From Phycisphaerales bacterium (GTDB taxonomy: Bacteria > Planctomycetota > Phycisphaerae > Phycisphaerales > JAGLTS01), in assembly GCA_023135165.1 (NCBI GenBank), contig JAGLTS010000066.1, positions 1 through 58,113 on the forward strand: a DNA stretch of 58,113 nucleotides, in the 5' to 3' direction. This document shows, in pieces, positions 50,060 through 57,944 of this stretch (the first letter of the stretch is position 1; each line of letters opens with the position of its first letter). The position numbers and the translations under genes are program-made. The notes beneath the pieces are model-generated. The model did no database searches. It saw only the letters and a list, made by a program, of their open reading frames with translations, and was not told the origin of the DNA.

Positions 50060-50755
50060 GTGATACGGCACATCATCACCATCGCAATCTGCCTTGTCAT
50101 GGGCTTCACGACCAGTGTTCTTGTCGCGTGGGGACTGGCGCTGTGGACCAAGTCGCCTTCGCTGGGGCCGATTGATCAATGGCTGCAGGGTGAAGAGGCC
50201 AGGGCCTACTGGGGTGATCGGACGCCGGGGTTCCGCGAGGAGCCGATCGAATACGCGTACGTTGCGGCAGAGAATTGCGGCCGGACAAGGATCCGCGTCG
50301 CGGCGGCTGGCGCGTCCTTGCCTCCCACGGAGCAGCGAGTTGACTTCCCGCTTCATTCGATCGAGACCACGCGTGTCGGTCTGCCGATACGTTGTCTTGA
50401 AGGTGAAGACCACTTGGTCCTGCAGCCACCGGACAGTACCTGGTCGTATTTGCAGGGAGCTGTGGCGCGGCCCGACTGGCTGTGGGTGCCGGCTGGCGTA
50501 CGCTTGCCGGGCAACATCGTGCCGCTGTCCCCCATCTGGGTTGGCCTCACCGCCAACTCGGTGTGCTACGGGTTGCTGTTCTTCCTTGCATTCCTCGGTG
50601 GCAAGCATGGTCGGCGGTTTGCTCGTCGAAGGCGCGGCCGATGCCCGCTGTGTGCCTACGATCTGCGCGGTGAGCTTGACGCGGGCTGCCCGGAGTGCGG
50701 ATGGAATCGTGGGACCGCGTGCTCGGTCGAGCGCTCCGCTGCGCGTCGCGGCTAA
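50060..50755 (+). CDS. zinc-ribbon membrane protein, tandem copy 2
   Basis: About 231 residues and a paralogue of copy 1: same first helix (IITIAICLVMGFTTSVLVAW), same second helix and same RCPLCAYDLRG..CPECGWNR ribbon. The central domain differs in sequence (EEPIEYAYVAAENCGRTRIR). Like copy 1 it ends in GTCGCGGCTAAAC, which supplies the stop codon. GTG 50060 corresponds to the copy-1 start. Confidence 0.65.
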   Translation: MIRHIITIAICLVMGFTTSVLVAWGLALWTKSPSLGPIDQWLQGEEARAYWGDRTPGFREEPIEYAYVAAENCGRTRIRVAAAGASLPPTEQRVDFPLHSIETTRVGLPIRCLEGEDHLVLQPPDSTWSYLQGAVARPDWLWVPAGVRLPGNIVPLSPIWVGLTANSVCYGLLFFLAFLGGKHGRRFARRRRGRCPLCAYDLRGELDAGCPECGWNRGTACSVERSAARRG

Positions 50756-50761
50756 ACGGAC

Positions 50762-50795
50762 AACACGGTGCGCTTTGTCCCGGGCGAACCGTGCA
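50762..50795 (+). repeat. start of a third, truncated tandem unit
   Basis: ACACGGTGCGCTTTGTCCCGG and the following GCGAACCG repeat the upstream end of copies 1 (about 49157) and 2 (about 49969), then diverge at once. This marks the boundary of the tandem duplication and suggests a lost third copy. Confidence 0.6.
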
Positions 50796-50833
50796 CGGGT
50801 ACCGTCGCGGCTGTCGGGAGGTTGTGCGGGGAT

Positions 50834-50872
50834 AAAAAAACAGAACGGCCGGCTCTCGCCGACCGATCTGTT
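50834..50872 (-). terminator. rho-independent terminator of small-RNA candidate B
   Basis: On the minus strand a 15-bp stem (AACAGATCGGTCGGC / GCCGGCCGTTCTGTT, one mismatch and one wobble) with a GAGA loop is followed by T7. Confidence 0.85.
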
Positions 50873-51043
50873 ACTCCTCCGAAGTCGTGTGGCAGTTCGT
50901 TCGATCGCCGGGCGATCAAGAAGACAGGCACTGCGAATCTCTCCCCAGCGGCTGTCTCGCGACTCGGGGTGGGGCTGCGAGCCCCAAACTCGATTGTGGC
51001 GTGGGCGAACGGGTGGTTCCCTGTGCGTGTCCGCCTCGTGTAT
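50834..51043 (-). ncRNA. candidate small RNA B, about 210 nt
   Basis: A promoter (51050-51077) and terminator frame a transcript with no open frame of note. GGACACGCAC (51032-51023) can pair with GTGCCTGTCT (50931-50922), 9 of 10 positions, closing a long irregular hairpin with a large internal loop and an apical stem TGGGGCT-CGC-AGCCCCA (50986-50970). A closing stem, central bubble and apical stem in about 200 nt is the layout of 6S RNA. The primary sequence was not recognised as 6S, so this is a candidate only. Confidence 0.5.
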
Positions 51044-51049
51044 AAGTGG

Positions 51050-51077
51050 AGTATACGGGCTGGCGGCACGGGGTCAA
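51050..51077 (-). promoter_or_regulatory. sigma-70-type promoter for small-RNA candidate B
   Basis: Minus strand: TTGACC (51077-51072) and TATACT (51055-51050), 16 bp apart, each 5/6 to consensus. Start expected near 51043. Confidence 0.65.
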
Positions 51078-51194
51078 TGCCATCAGGCCAAAAATGCGCA
51101 AAAACAACGACAGCGCCTCGCCTCGGCTGGTCTTTGTCGCGGCTACACATTGGAACGTCAGCCCTTTTCCAAGAACCGGCGCTCCCCTCTTGAT

Positions 51195-51212
51195 GGGGAA
51201 ACACGTTTCCCC
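51195..51212. repeat. perfect 8-bp hairpin between the two small-RNA candidates
   Basis: GGGGAAAC-AC-GTTTCCCC. More hairpins (GTCGCG/CGCGAC at about 51287-51301 and CTGCCC/GGGCAG at about 51307-51324) fill the gap. No coding frame is supported from 50756 to 51681. Confidence 0.5.
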
Positions 51213-51328
51213 AAACACCCAACTTGTCTCGGCAAGCCCGGTGATCCGCAGCATAAACTGCTGTCACACCACACTTTACCGAATACGTCGCGCTTCGCGA
51301 CGCACGCTGCCCAGTACCGGGCAGATCC

Positions 51329-51369
51329 AAAAAACCGCCTCGCCGACGAGTTTCCACCGGCGAGGCGGG
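51329..51369 (-). terminator. rho-independent terminator of small-RNA candidate A
   Basis: A perfect 11-bp stem (CCGCCTCGCCG / CGGCGAGGCGG on the plus strand, 51335-51368) with a T6 tail on the minus strand. Confidence 0.85.
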
Positions 51370-51553
51370 CACAGGGAATCCGTGGCTTTGCCACTGCTAT
51401 TCAGAACCGGCATTGCACCAGTCCCAAGAACAGCAACCACGGAGGAGTCAGCTCATCCGTCGGCCATACAGCCTGATTGTCGAGTAGGCATTGTGCTTCC
51501 CTACTCAAGGTGCGGCTTCCAGCCATCATGGGCGGGCCGCTACTCAACTCAAC
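51329..51553 (-). ncRNA. candidate small RNA A, about 225 nt
   Basis: A promoter at 51560-51587 and the terminator above frame a gene-free transcript. Predicted stems include GCGGC/GCCGC near the 5' end, GAGTAGG/CCTACTC, CGGATGAG/CTCCTCCG and CCGTGG/CCACGG. The string TTGAGTAG occurs twice at the 5' end, so CCTACTC could pair with either, giving two mutually exclusive folds. No known RNA family was recognised. Confidence 0.5.
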
Positions 51554-51559
51554 ACCTCT

Positions 51560-51587
51560 ACCATACCCGAGCCTGGGGGGACGTCAA
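51560..51587 (-). promoter_or_regulatory. sigma-70-type promoter for small-RNA candidate A
   Basis: Minus strand: TTGACG (51587-51582, 5/6) and TATGGT (51565-51560, 4/6), 16 bp apart. Start expected near 51553. Confidence 0.55.
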
Positions 51588-51681
51588 GCCGTTACCGCCC
51601 GGAATATCCGAACATTCTCCCCAGCCCGATGCTGCGGCATCACCCGACCAATCGATACACATCCCATCGCGTCAGCGGGTC

Positions 51682-52500
51682 TTACGGCTTATCGGACAAC
51701 CCGGGGGCTTCGCCGAGCATCGGCCGACGGATGTCACGCAGCGCACCGAACGCCGATCGCCACGCTCCCACGGCCTGCGAATCGACGTCAGCGGTCAGAA
51801 CGATCGGCTCAGCGCCCGCTTCGGCGAGGATCTCGCCCTGTGGGTCCACGATGAGCGATCCGCCTGCGTAGCTGAGTCGTGGGTCCGATCCGCAGCGGTT
51901 CACACCGACCACGTACGCCTGGTTCTCGATCGCCCGCGCGATGAGCAGCGACCGCCAATGTGACTTCCGCTCGGCCGGCCAGTTCGCCCCGATCGTGAAC
52001 AGCTCAGCACCGAGGTCCAGCGTCGCCAGGCGAAACGCCTCGGGGAATCGCAGGTCGTAGCAGATGAGCGGCGAGACGACGAGCGATTGGTCGCCCGACT
52101 GCCAGCGATACGCTGTCAGCTCGTCGCCGCCGACGAATCGCTCCGCTTCCTGTCCGAAGCCGAACGGGTGCAGCTTGGCGTACCGCGTGATCGGCTTGCC
52201 CTGCGGCGTGAAGGTGACCGCCCAGTTCCGCGCCCAGCCGTCGGGTTCGATCGTTGTTCGCGCGCCCTGCACGTAGACGCCCAATTTGCGGGCCAGCTCC
52301 GAGCAGAATCGTTCGCTGAGTCCGTTCCGCCCGTCGTCGGTTCGCTCGACATCCAGGCTGAACCCCGTGTCGAACATCTCGGGCAGGACAACGAGCGAGT
52401 CCGGCTCCGGGTCGGCCTGGGCCAGCATCGAGCGGACCAGTTCGTGGTTCGCCCGCTTGTCTTCCCAGACAATGTCGAGTTGCACCGCGTAGATGCGCAT
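51682..52500 (-). CDS. carbon-nitrogen hydrolase (nitrilase superfamily)
   Basis: A 272-residue amidase. The catalytic triad is clear: Glu in VVLPEMFDTGFS, Lys in YAKLHPFGFG and Cys in LICYDLRFPEAF. The pattern and size resemble omega-amidases (NIT2/YafV type), which hydrolyse 2-oxoglutaramate or similar monoamides. The substrate is not proven. ATG 52500 (MRIYAVQLD) is the family start; the frame extends to 52542. It diverges from the exported protein at 52697. Confidence 0.88.
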   Translation of the reverse strand: MRIYAVQLDIVWEDKRANHELVRSMLAQADPEPDSLVVLPEMFDTGFSLDVERTDDGRNGLSERFCSELARKLGVYVQGARTTIEPDGWARNWAVTFTPQGKPITRYAKLHPFGFGQEAERFVGGDELTAYRWQSGDQSLVVSPLICYDLRFPEAFRLATLDLGAELFTIGANWPAERKSHWRSLLIARAIENQAYVVGVNRCGSDPRLSYAGGSLIVDPQGEILAEAGAEPIVLTADVDSQAVGAWRSAFGALRDIRRPMLGEAPGLSDKP

Positions 52501-52696
52501 GGCTGAAAAGCGTAGCAGGTGGTCAGAAGGTGCGTACCCCAACCTCAGGCTTCACGCGCGATGTGTGTGCTGGCGTGGCGTTGGTTGCGTGTGTTTCTCC
52601 GTCCAGTCCAGCCTCCGACGCATCCAGTCGCAAGGGCCTTGCGAAAAGAGCATTGACCGTTGGATTTGTGCGTTCGATCATGCGGGAGGAACCACC

Positions 52697-53701
52697 ATGC
52701 GTCCCATCCAGCCTCTGCTTGTCGGGTGGCTCTGTGTTGGGTCGGCTGTGTTCGCCGACGGAAGTCACGGCCTGTACGTCAACATCCCAACGACCGGGCC
52801 GATGCCCGTCGTCGTTACGGAGCAGAGCGGGCCTGGCGCCGAGGCGCAGCACATCCGCCGGGCGGATCAGCGCAGGCTTGAGCAGGAACTCAAACGTATT
52901 CGCGGCAAGCACTTCCGCCGGATCAAGAACGATGCGATCCGAAGGGAAGGGATCGAGCAATTTACGCACTTCACCGACCCGATCGTCTTTGAGTCGATGA
53001 TTGAGATCCTCGAGGGCGAGGCGATGGATGTGCAGTACGGGCTCGTCCGTCACTTCCAGAATCTGGCGAACCCGAGCGGCGACGCAGCGCTGGCGTGGAT
53101 GGCGCTTGAGCATTCGCAGCAGGAACCGGCGGCATTGGCGACCGAGGCGCTGCTCGATCGCGTCGATGCGAATGATGGGCGCGTCGGCGACACGGTGCGC
53201 CGGCTCGTGGAATCGCACATCCGATCCAACGTGCACGCCCGCGCCGCAGCCGGTGCCCAGCTCGCACAGCAGCTTGCGCTCTACGAAATGATCCCCGTGA
53301 TGATCATCTCGCAGGTCGCGCAGCAGCGGACGGGCGGCGGACAGGGTGATCTCGCCTACATCGCCATCGCCACGCAACGCGCATTCGTCGCCGACTTGCA
53401 GCCGGTCGTCGGCGACAACGTTGTGGGTTTTGATCCGCAGATCGGCGTCGTGTCGGAAGGCGTCGTCCTGCGCATCCGCGACATGGTCGTGCAGGTCTAC
53501 CGCTACGACGTGCACAACGCACTGGTCGGCATGACGACCGATGACTGGGGTGAATCGACAGCCGACATGGGATTTGACATCAAGGCCTGGCGCACGTGGT
53601 ACGAGACGCAGTACCGCCCGTACAAGCTCGCGCAGCTCGAAGCGGAGCAAGAGGCGCAGCAGCAGGATGATGATGCAGCGACAGCCGTGACGGGGAGTTG
53701 A
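52697..53701 (+). CDS. exported protein, function unknown
   Basis: A 334-residue protein with a signal peptide (QPLLVGWLCVGSAVFADG, cleavage near residue 20). A coiled-coil-like basic helix follows (RRADQRRLEQELKRIRGKHF), then helical repeats resembling HEAT-like stretches (QYGLVRHFQNLANPSGDAAL; AWMALEHSQQEPAALATEAL). No catalytic motif. The tail is Gln/Glu/Asp-rich. GGGAGGA 6 bases upstream fixes ATG 52697. Confidence 0.7.
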   Translation: MRPIQPLLVGWLCVGSAVFADGSHGLYVNIPTTGPMPVVVTEQSGPGAEAQHIRRADQRRLEQELKRIRGKHFRRIKNDAIRREGIEQFTHFTDPIVFESMIEILEGEAMDVQYGLVRHFQNLANPSGDAALAWMALEHSQQEPAALATEALLDRVDANDGRVGDTVRRLVESHIRSNVHARAAAGAQLAQQLALYEMIPVMIISQVAQQRTGGGQGDLAYIAIATQRAFVADLQPVVGDNVVGFDPQIGVVSEGVVLRIRDMVVQVYRYDVHNALVGMTTDDWGESTADMGFDIKAWRTWYETQYRPYKLAQLEAEQEAQQQDDDAATAVTGS

Positions 53702-53981
53702 ATCGAGTCGCACGTGGTCGCTCCCGGATACCGACATCGCCCGGAACGCGCTACCCCTGTTATGGTGGATTTTGCGCATATCCCGCATGAAGTCGATCCG
53801 CTGCGAAAAACGGACGTAGAGTAGAAACAGCAAGGGACGGCGACGGTCGGTGCGGCGAGTTCTTACAACATCCGCCCGGCTGAGAGAGAGGTCGTTTCGC
53901 GCTGCATTCCACACCAGCGCCTGGATGTTCTTCACACACAGCGCCCCCTTTGCGCGGGGCGAGCATTTGGGAGAGAATGCG

Positions 53982-55775
53982 ATGAGATCACGTGTTTACA
54001 TCACGTCCGTGGCAGCCTGCGCCGTGCTTGCTGCCAGCACAACCGCGGTTGCGGGAGAGTACGATCCGACCGGTTTGGCCGGTCAGTGTTTCGATGCTGA
54101 GGACTCCGTGGTGGACCAAGGCGTAGGTGATCCGATGGTCATCAGGCGCTGGATCCCGTTCATCTTGCCGGACTCGCCGGACGCCATGAATCTGATCGGG
54201 AGTGCGGTGACACGGGTTGTCCTGGGTGACTTGCTGGGCGGGCTGTCCACTGCGGGTTATGAGGGATTCGAGGACAGCATCCCGAACATGGTCGCATACT
54301 TCGCCACGGCGGATCAGGTCACGCCGGACGGCGACACGTATGTCAGCAACAATGTTGTCCTCGACGAGCAGCCGGAGTTGTGGGGCGATGTCGTCGGCCA
54401 AATGCTGCCGGACGGCACGCTCGCCCTGCGCGCGGTGTATGGCGAAGGGATGGTTGTTCCAAACCGGCAGAACAACTTGCAGTGGGTGCTCAGCGACGTG
54501 ATGAGCCAACTGCCGCCGCCGCCCGAGCCGACGGATGGGTTTCCAATCCTCACCGGGCCTGGCATCGACAACGACGGCCTGGACACCGTCTACCTCGGCA
54601 CGCCTGCTGCGCTCGAGGATGACCCGGCTGTCGAGCCGATGCGCTTTTGGATCGGCAACACGAACTCGGCCGACGCCATGATGATGATCGTGCCCATCGG
54701 GACGAACATCTGGGACTACCGCGGAATGGTGCTGCCCGCCGCCATGCCGGATTACACCTATCACGAAGCGTTCGGCGACGAGGTGCTCCGGGAGAACGGC
54801 TACTTCTGCCTGGAGGGTGATGCCAGGCACACACAGCCCGTTCTGAACCGCGTGAACGACCTGAATTACGTCTTGTTCGGCATCGGCGAGATCACCACCG
54901 GCGGCTCGGCTCGACCGCGCATGCTCGTTGTGGACGCATACGAGGATGGCGACGGGTTCCTGAACCGCATCGACATCCCAGCGCCTTGGGGCCATTGCTT
55001 CATCGATCACACCGCCTACGCCTCGCCGATGGGCATTGACCCGACCGTTCTTGAGAACAAGCACTTCGACATGAACACACAGGGCCAGATCGCAGCCCTC
55101 GCCGTCGCGGAGACCGACCCGGAGATCTACAAGGTTCTCCTCTACGACCCGCTCTTCGACTTCGACGGCAGGATCATCGGCTACGTCGGCCCGATGGTCA
55201 TCGCTGAAGCGAATCCGGTGGGAGGCATCCCGGGCGACTTGGTCGGACTGATCTCAGGCGTGGGGATCAACGATTTCGGGAACATCGCGTTCACCGCTGA
55301 ATACTACGCGCCGGATGAGCCCGGCCGAGCGATCAGCACGGCTGCGTACTTCTACCACGCAGCGGACGACACGCTCCATCAGGTGCTGCGCACCGGCGAT
55401 CTGATCGAGAATCAGTCACCGGACGGCGGGGCGCCGATCATCGTTGGCCCGATTCCCGTCGCGGGCATTGATGCCTTCTTCGCCACCAACCTTGCCGACA
55501 ATGCGAACGTCATGGCGGTGACGTTTACGCCTGCCGTCGATCAACCGGGTGACCTGCTTCGCGGTGCAACGGTGATGCTCGCGGTCAACCACCAGGGCGA
55601 CACCGACTTCGACTGTGATGTTGATCAATCCGACCTTGGCGAATTGCTCGCCGCATACGACTCGGTCTTCATGGACGGTCGGTACGACCCCGAAGTCGAC
55701 TTCAACGGCGACGGCGCAATCGATCAGTCGGACCTGGGCATCCTGCTCTCGCGCTACGGCACGAGCTGCTCATAG
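53982..55775 (+). CDS. exported protein with tandem dockerin-like repeats
   Basis: A 597-residue secreted protein: signal peptide with AVAG/EYD cleavage near residue 25, a long body of beta-rich repeats with no recognised catalytic motif, and a C-terminus with two calcium-loop repeats (DTDFDCDVDQSDLGELL and DFNGDGAIDQSDLGILL). Such tails occur on many planctomycete exported proteins, including the Kelch protein at 33887. GGGAGAG precedes ATG 53982. A terminator follows at 55824. Confidence 0.8.
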   Translation: MRSRVYITSVAACAVLAASTTAVAGEYDPTGLAGQCFDAEDSVVDQGVGDPMVIRRWIPFILPDSPDAMNLIGSAVTRVVLGDLLGGLSTAGYEGFEDSIPNMVAYFATADQVTPDGDTYVSNNVVLDEQPELWGDVVGQMLPDGTLALRAVYGEGMVVPNRQNNLQWVLSDVMSQLPPPPEPTDGFPILTGPGIDNDGLDTVYLGTPAALEDDPAVEPMRFWIGNTNSADAMMMIVPIGTNIWDYRGMVLPAAMPDYTYHEAFGDEVLRENGYFCLEGDARHTQPVLNRVNDLNYVLFGIGEITTGGSARPRMLVVDAYEDGDGFLNRIDIPAPWGHCFIDHTAYASPMGIDPTVLENKHFDMNTQGQIAALAVAETDPEIYKVLLYDPLFDFDGRIIGYVGPMVIAEANPVGGIPGDLVGLISGVGINDFGNIAFTAEYYAPDEPGRAISTAAYFYHAADDTLHQVLRTGDLIENQSPDGGAPIIVGPIPVAGIDAFFATNLADNANVMAVTFTPAVDQPGDLLRGATVMLAVNHQGDTDFDCDVDQSDLGELLAAYDSVFMDGRYDPEVDFNGDGAIDQSDLGILLSRYGTSCS

Positions 55776-55823
55776 GACGCATCCGAACCGTTGCTCGACT
55801 GACCGCCTACAAAAACACCAAAG

Positions 55824-55850
55824 CCCAGGGATTCGAGTCCCTGGGTTTTT
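55824..55850 (+). terminator. rho-independent terminator
   Basis: CCCAGGGA (55824-55831) and TCCCTGGG (55838-55845) with T5 and more T/C after. Same AAAGCCCAGG core as at 24203, 34987 and, without the T-run, 13692. Confidence 0.85.
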
Positions 55851-55889
55851 CTTTCTGCCGGCTGCATATCGCGCTGTTTGATTCCGCGC

Positions 55890-56708
55890 ATGCTCTGGAC
55901 CCGCTACGATCATCGCGTGACGCGCTACAAGCTCACCATCGCGTACGACGGAGCGGAGTTCCACGGCTGGCAGCGGCAGACGCAGCCGAACCGCAGCGAT
56001 CCGGACGGCCCGCACATCGAGCTGCGCACCGTGCAGCAGACCGTCGAGCGCGCGGTCATCGAGACCGTCCGCCAACCGGTGCAGCTTGTCGGCGCTTCAC
56101 GCACCGATGCGCGTGTCCATGCGGTCGGCCAAGTCGCTGCGTTCACCGCCCAGACGCGCATTCCGATCGAGCGCCTGCATCTCGCGATCAATGCGCGCCT
56201 GCCTGATGATGTGGAGGTGCGCCGTGCGGAGATCGTGGCTGACGACTTCGATCCGATCAAGAATGCGGTGTCGAAGGGCTACCGCTACACGCTGCACATC
56301 GCGCCGACTCGGCCGCTCACCGACCGGCATCGCGTCTACCACTGTTTCACGCCGATCGACCCGGCGCGCATGCAACAGGCAGCCGACCTGCTCATCGGAA
56401 CGCACGACTTCGAGTCGTTCGCATCGATTCATCATGGGCGAACTTCCACGGTCCGCACGATCTTCAGTTGCGATGTGTCACAACTCAACGAGGAGCGAGT
56501 CGTCATCGACGTGTCGGGCGACGGTTTCCTCTACAACATGGTGCGCATCATCGCGGGCACGCTCGTCGAGGTCGGGCGCGGCCACGATGAACCCGAAGCG
56601 GTGCGGGCGATGCTCGAAGCGAAGGACCGACGCGCCGCCGGGCCGACGTTTCCGCCGCAGGGTTTGTGCTTGATGTGGATCAAGTACGATCGGGAAGATA
56701 CTCCATGA
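55890..56708 (+). CDS. truA: tRNA pseudouridine synthase A
   Basis: It makes pseudouridine at positions 38-40 of the tRNA anticodon arm. The catalytic Asp lies in GASRTDARVHAVGQ. KLTIAYDGAEFHGWQRQ and SGDGFLYNMVRIIAGTLVEVG are family motifs. The 272-residue length is normal. Start could be ATG 55890 (MLWTRYDH), ATG 55878 or GTG 55917 (VTRYKL). The stop overlaps the start of the glycosyltransferase gene. Confidence 0.93.
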   Translation: MLWTRYDHRVTRYKLTIAYDGAEFHGWQRQTQPNRSDPDGPHIELRTVQQTVERAVIETVRQPVQLVGASRTDARVHAVGQVAAFTAQTRIPIERLHLAINARLPDDVEVRRAEIVADDFDPIKNAVSKGYRYTLHIAPTRPLTDRHRVYHCFTPIDPARMQQAADLLIGTHDFESFASIHHGRTSTVRTIFSCDVSQLNEERVVIDVSGDGFLYNMVRIIAGTLVEVGRGHDEPEAVRAMLEAKDRRAAGPTFPPQGLCLMWIKYDREDTP

Positions 56709-57895
56709 GAATCCTCCACATCAGCACGCGCCTGATCCTCGGCGGCTCGCAGGAGAACACGATCCTCTCCTGTGAAGGACAAGCGGACCTCGGACACACC
56801 GTCGCGCTCGCGTTCGGCCCGATCTTCGGCCCGGAGGGATCGCTGCTTGATCGCATCGAATCGCACGGCGGCGTCGAGACGATCCAGACGCGATTTCTCG
56901 AACGTGAACTCAAGCCCGTCACCGACCTGCGCTGCTACCGCGAGCTGCGCCGGCTGATCCGCGTGTGGAAACCCGACATCGTCCACACGCATTCATCCAA
57001 AGCGGGCGTCATCGGACGCGCAGCGGCGTGGAAGGAGGGCGGCGCGGCGGCCAAACTCGGCGTCGTGCACACGATCCACGGCTTGCCATACCACCCGTAC
57101 CAGTCCGCGCTGAAGCACCGCATCTACATCACGGCGGAACGCTTCGCAGCCCGGCGATGTCATGCCATCATCTGCGTCGCCGACGCCATGACCACACAGA
57201 GCCTTGCCGCGGGCGTCGGCAGGCCTGAGCAATACGTCACCGTCCGCAGCGGAATGGAAACACACACGTTCCTTGATCCGAGTATCACGCGCGAGGCGGC
57301 GCGCCGCGAACTCAGCATCGAGCCGGGCGATCTCGTGTTCGGCACGGTCGCTCGCCTCGCTGAACTGAAGGGTCACGACGATCTGCTCGACGCACTGGGT
57401 GATGCGCTGAAGGAACATCCAAACTGGAAGCTCCTGTGGGTCGGCGACGGCTGGTGGGCGGATCGACTGCTCGGTCGTGTGCGGGAGATGGGCCTCACGT
57501 CGCAGGTCATCAGCACCGGCCTCGTGCCGCCTGCTGACATCCCGAAGATGATGCAGGCGATGGATGTGCTGATTCACCCGAGCTACCGCGAGGGGCTACC
57601 TCGCACCGTGCCGCAAGCCCTGCTCTCCGACGTCCCGGTCATCGCGTACGATGTGGATGGCACGCGCGAAGCGTGCATTCCCGATCAGACTGGAATCCTC
57701 GTGAAACCGGGCGACTTGCCCGCGCTGCGCGATGCCGTCGTCTGGATGGCGACGCATGAGGATGAGCGATCGCGGCTCGCACAGACCGGCAGGGCGCTGT
57801 GCGAAGAGGAGTACGCCGCGCCCAAGATGGTTGAACGGCTCGAACAGGTCTACGAAGACATCCTCGCCGGCCGACCGCTGCGCCAACCCGGATGA
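56705..57895 (+). CDS. GT4 family glycosyltransferase
   Basis: A 396-residue GT-B glycosyltransferase. HISTRLILGGSQENT is the N-terminal acceptor-side loop, DIVHTHSSKAGVIGRAA the family helix, and the C-terminal donor site includes VARLAELKGHDDLL and HPSYREGLPRTVPQALLSDV with the EG(L)P..EA-type nucleotide-sugar motif. ATG 56705 overlaps the truA stop (ATGA). A PIG-L deacetylase follows 49 bp on. The sugar and acceptor are unknown; it does not look like a typical BshA. Confidence 0.88.
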   Translation: MRILHISTRLILGGSQENTILSCEGQADLGHTVALAFGPIFGPEGSLLDRIESHGGVETIQTRFLERELKPVTDLRCYRELRRLIRVWKPDIVHTHSSKAGVIGRAAAWKEGGAAAKLGVVHTIHGLPYHPYQSALKHRIYITAERFAARRCHAIICVADAMTTQSLAAGVGRPEQYVTVRSGMETHTFLDPSITREAARRELSIEPGDLVFGTVARLAELKGHDDLLDALGDALKEHPNWKLLWVGDGWWADRLLGRVREMGLTSQVISTGLVPPADIPKMMQAMDVLIHPSYREGLPRTVPQALLSDVPVIAYDVDGTREACIPDQTGILVKPGDLPALRDAVVWMATHEDERSRLAQTGRALCEEEYAAPKMVERLEQVYEDILAGRPLRQPG

Positions 57896-57944
57896 CGCCT
57901 ACACGATGAGGCGGCGCGCGCCGCTTCCGCAGGAGAACCGCACC

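Noticed and set aside
49973..50124. CRISPR-like repeat suspected from similar blocks at 49157 and 49972
   Set aside because: Only two full copies about 810 bp apart containing genes; it is a tandem gene duplication.
50768..51963. Plus-strand frames of 141 and 305 codons across the gene-free stretch
   Set aside because: No family resemblance or ribosome sites; they cross two strong minus-strand terminators and promoters and overlap the amidase gene.
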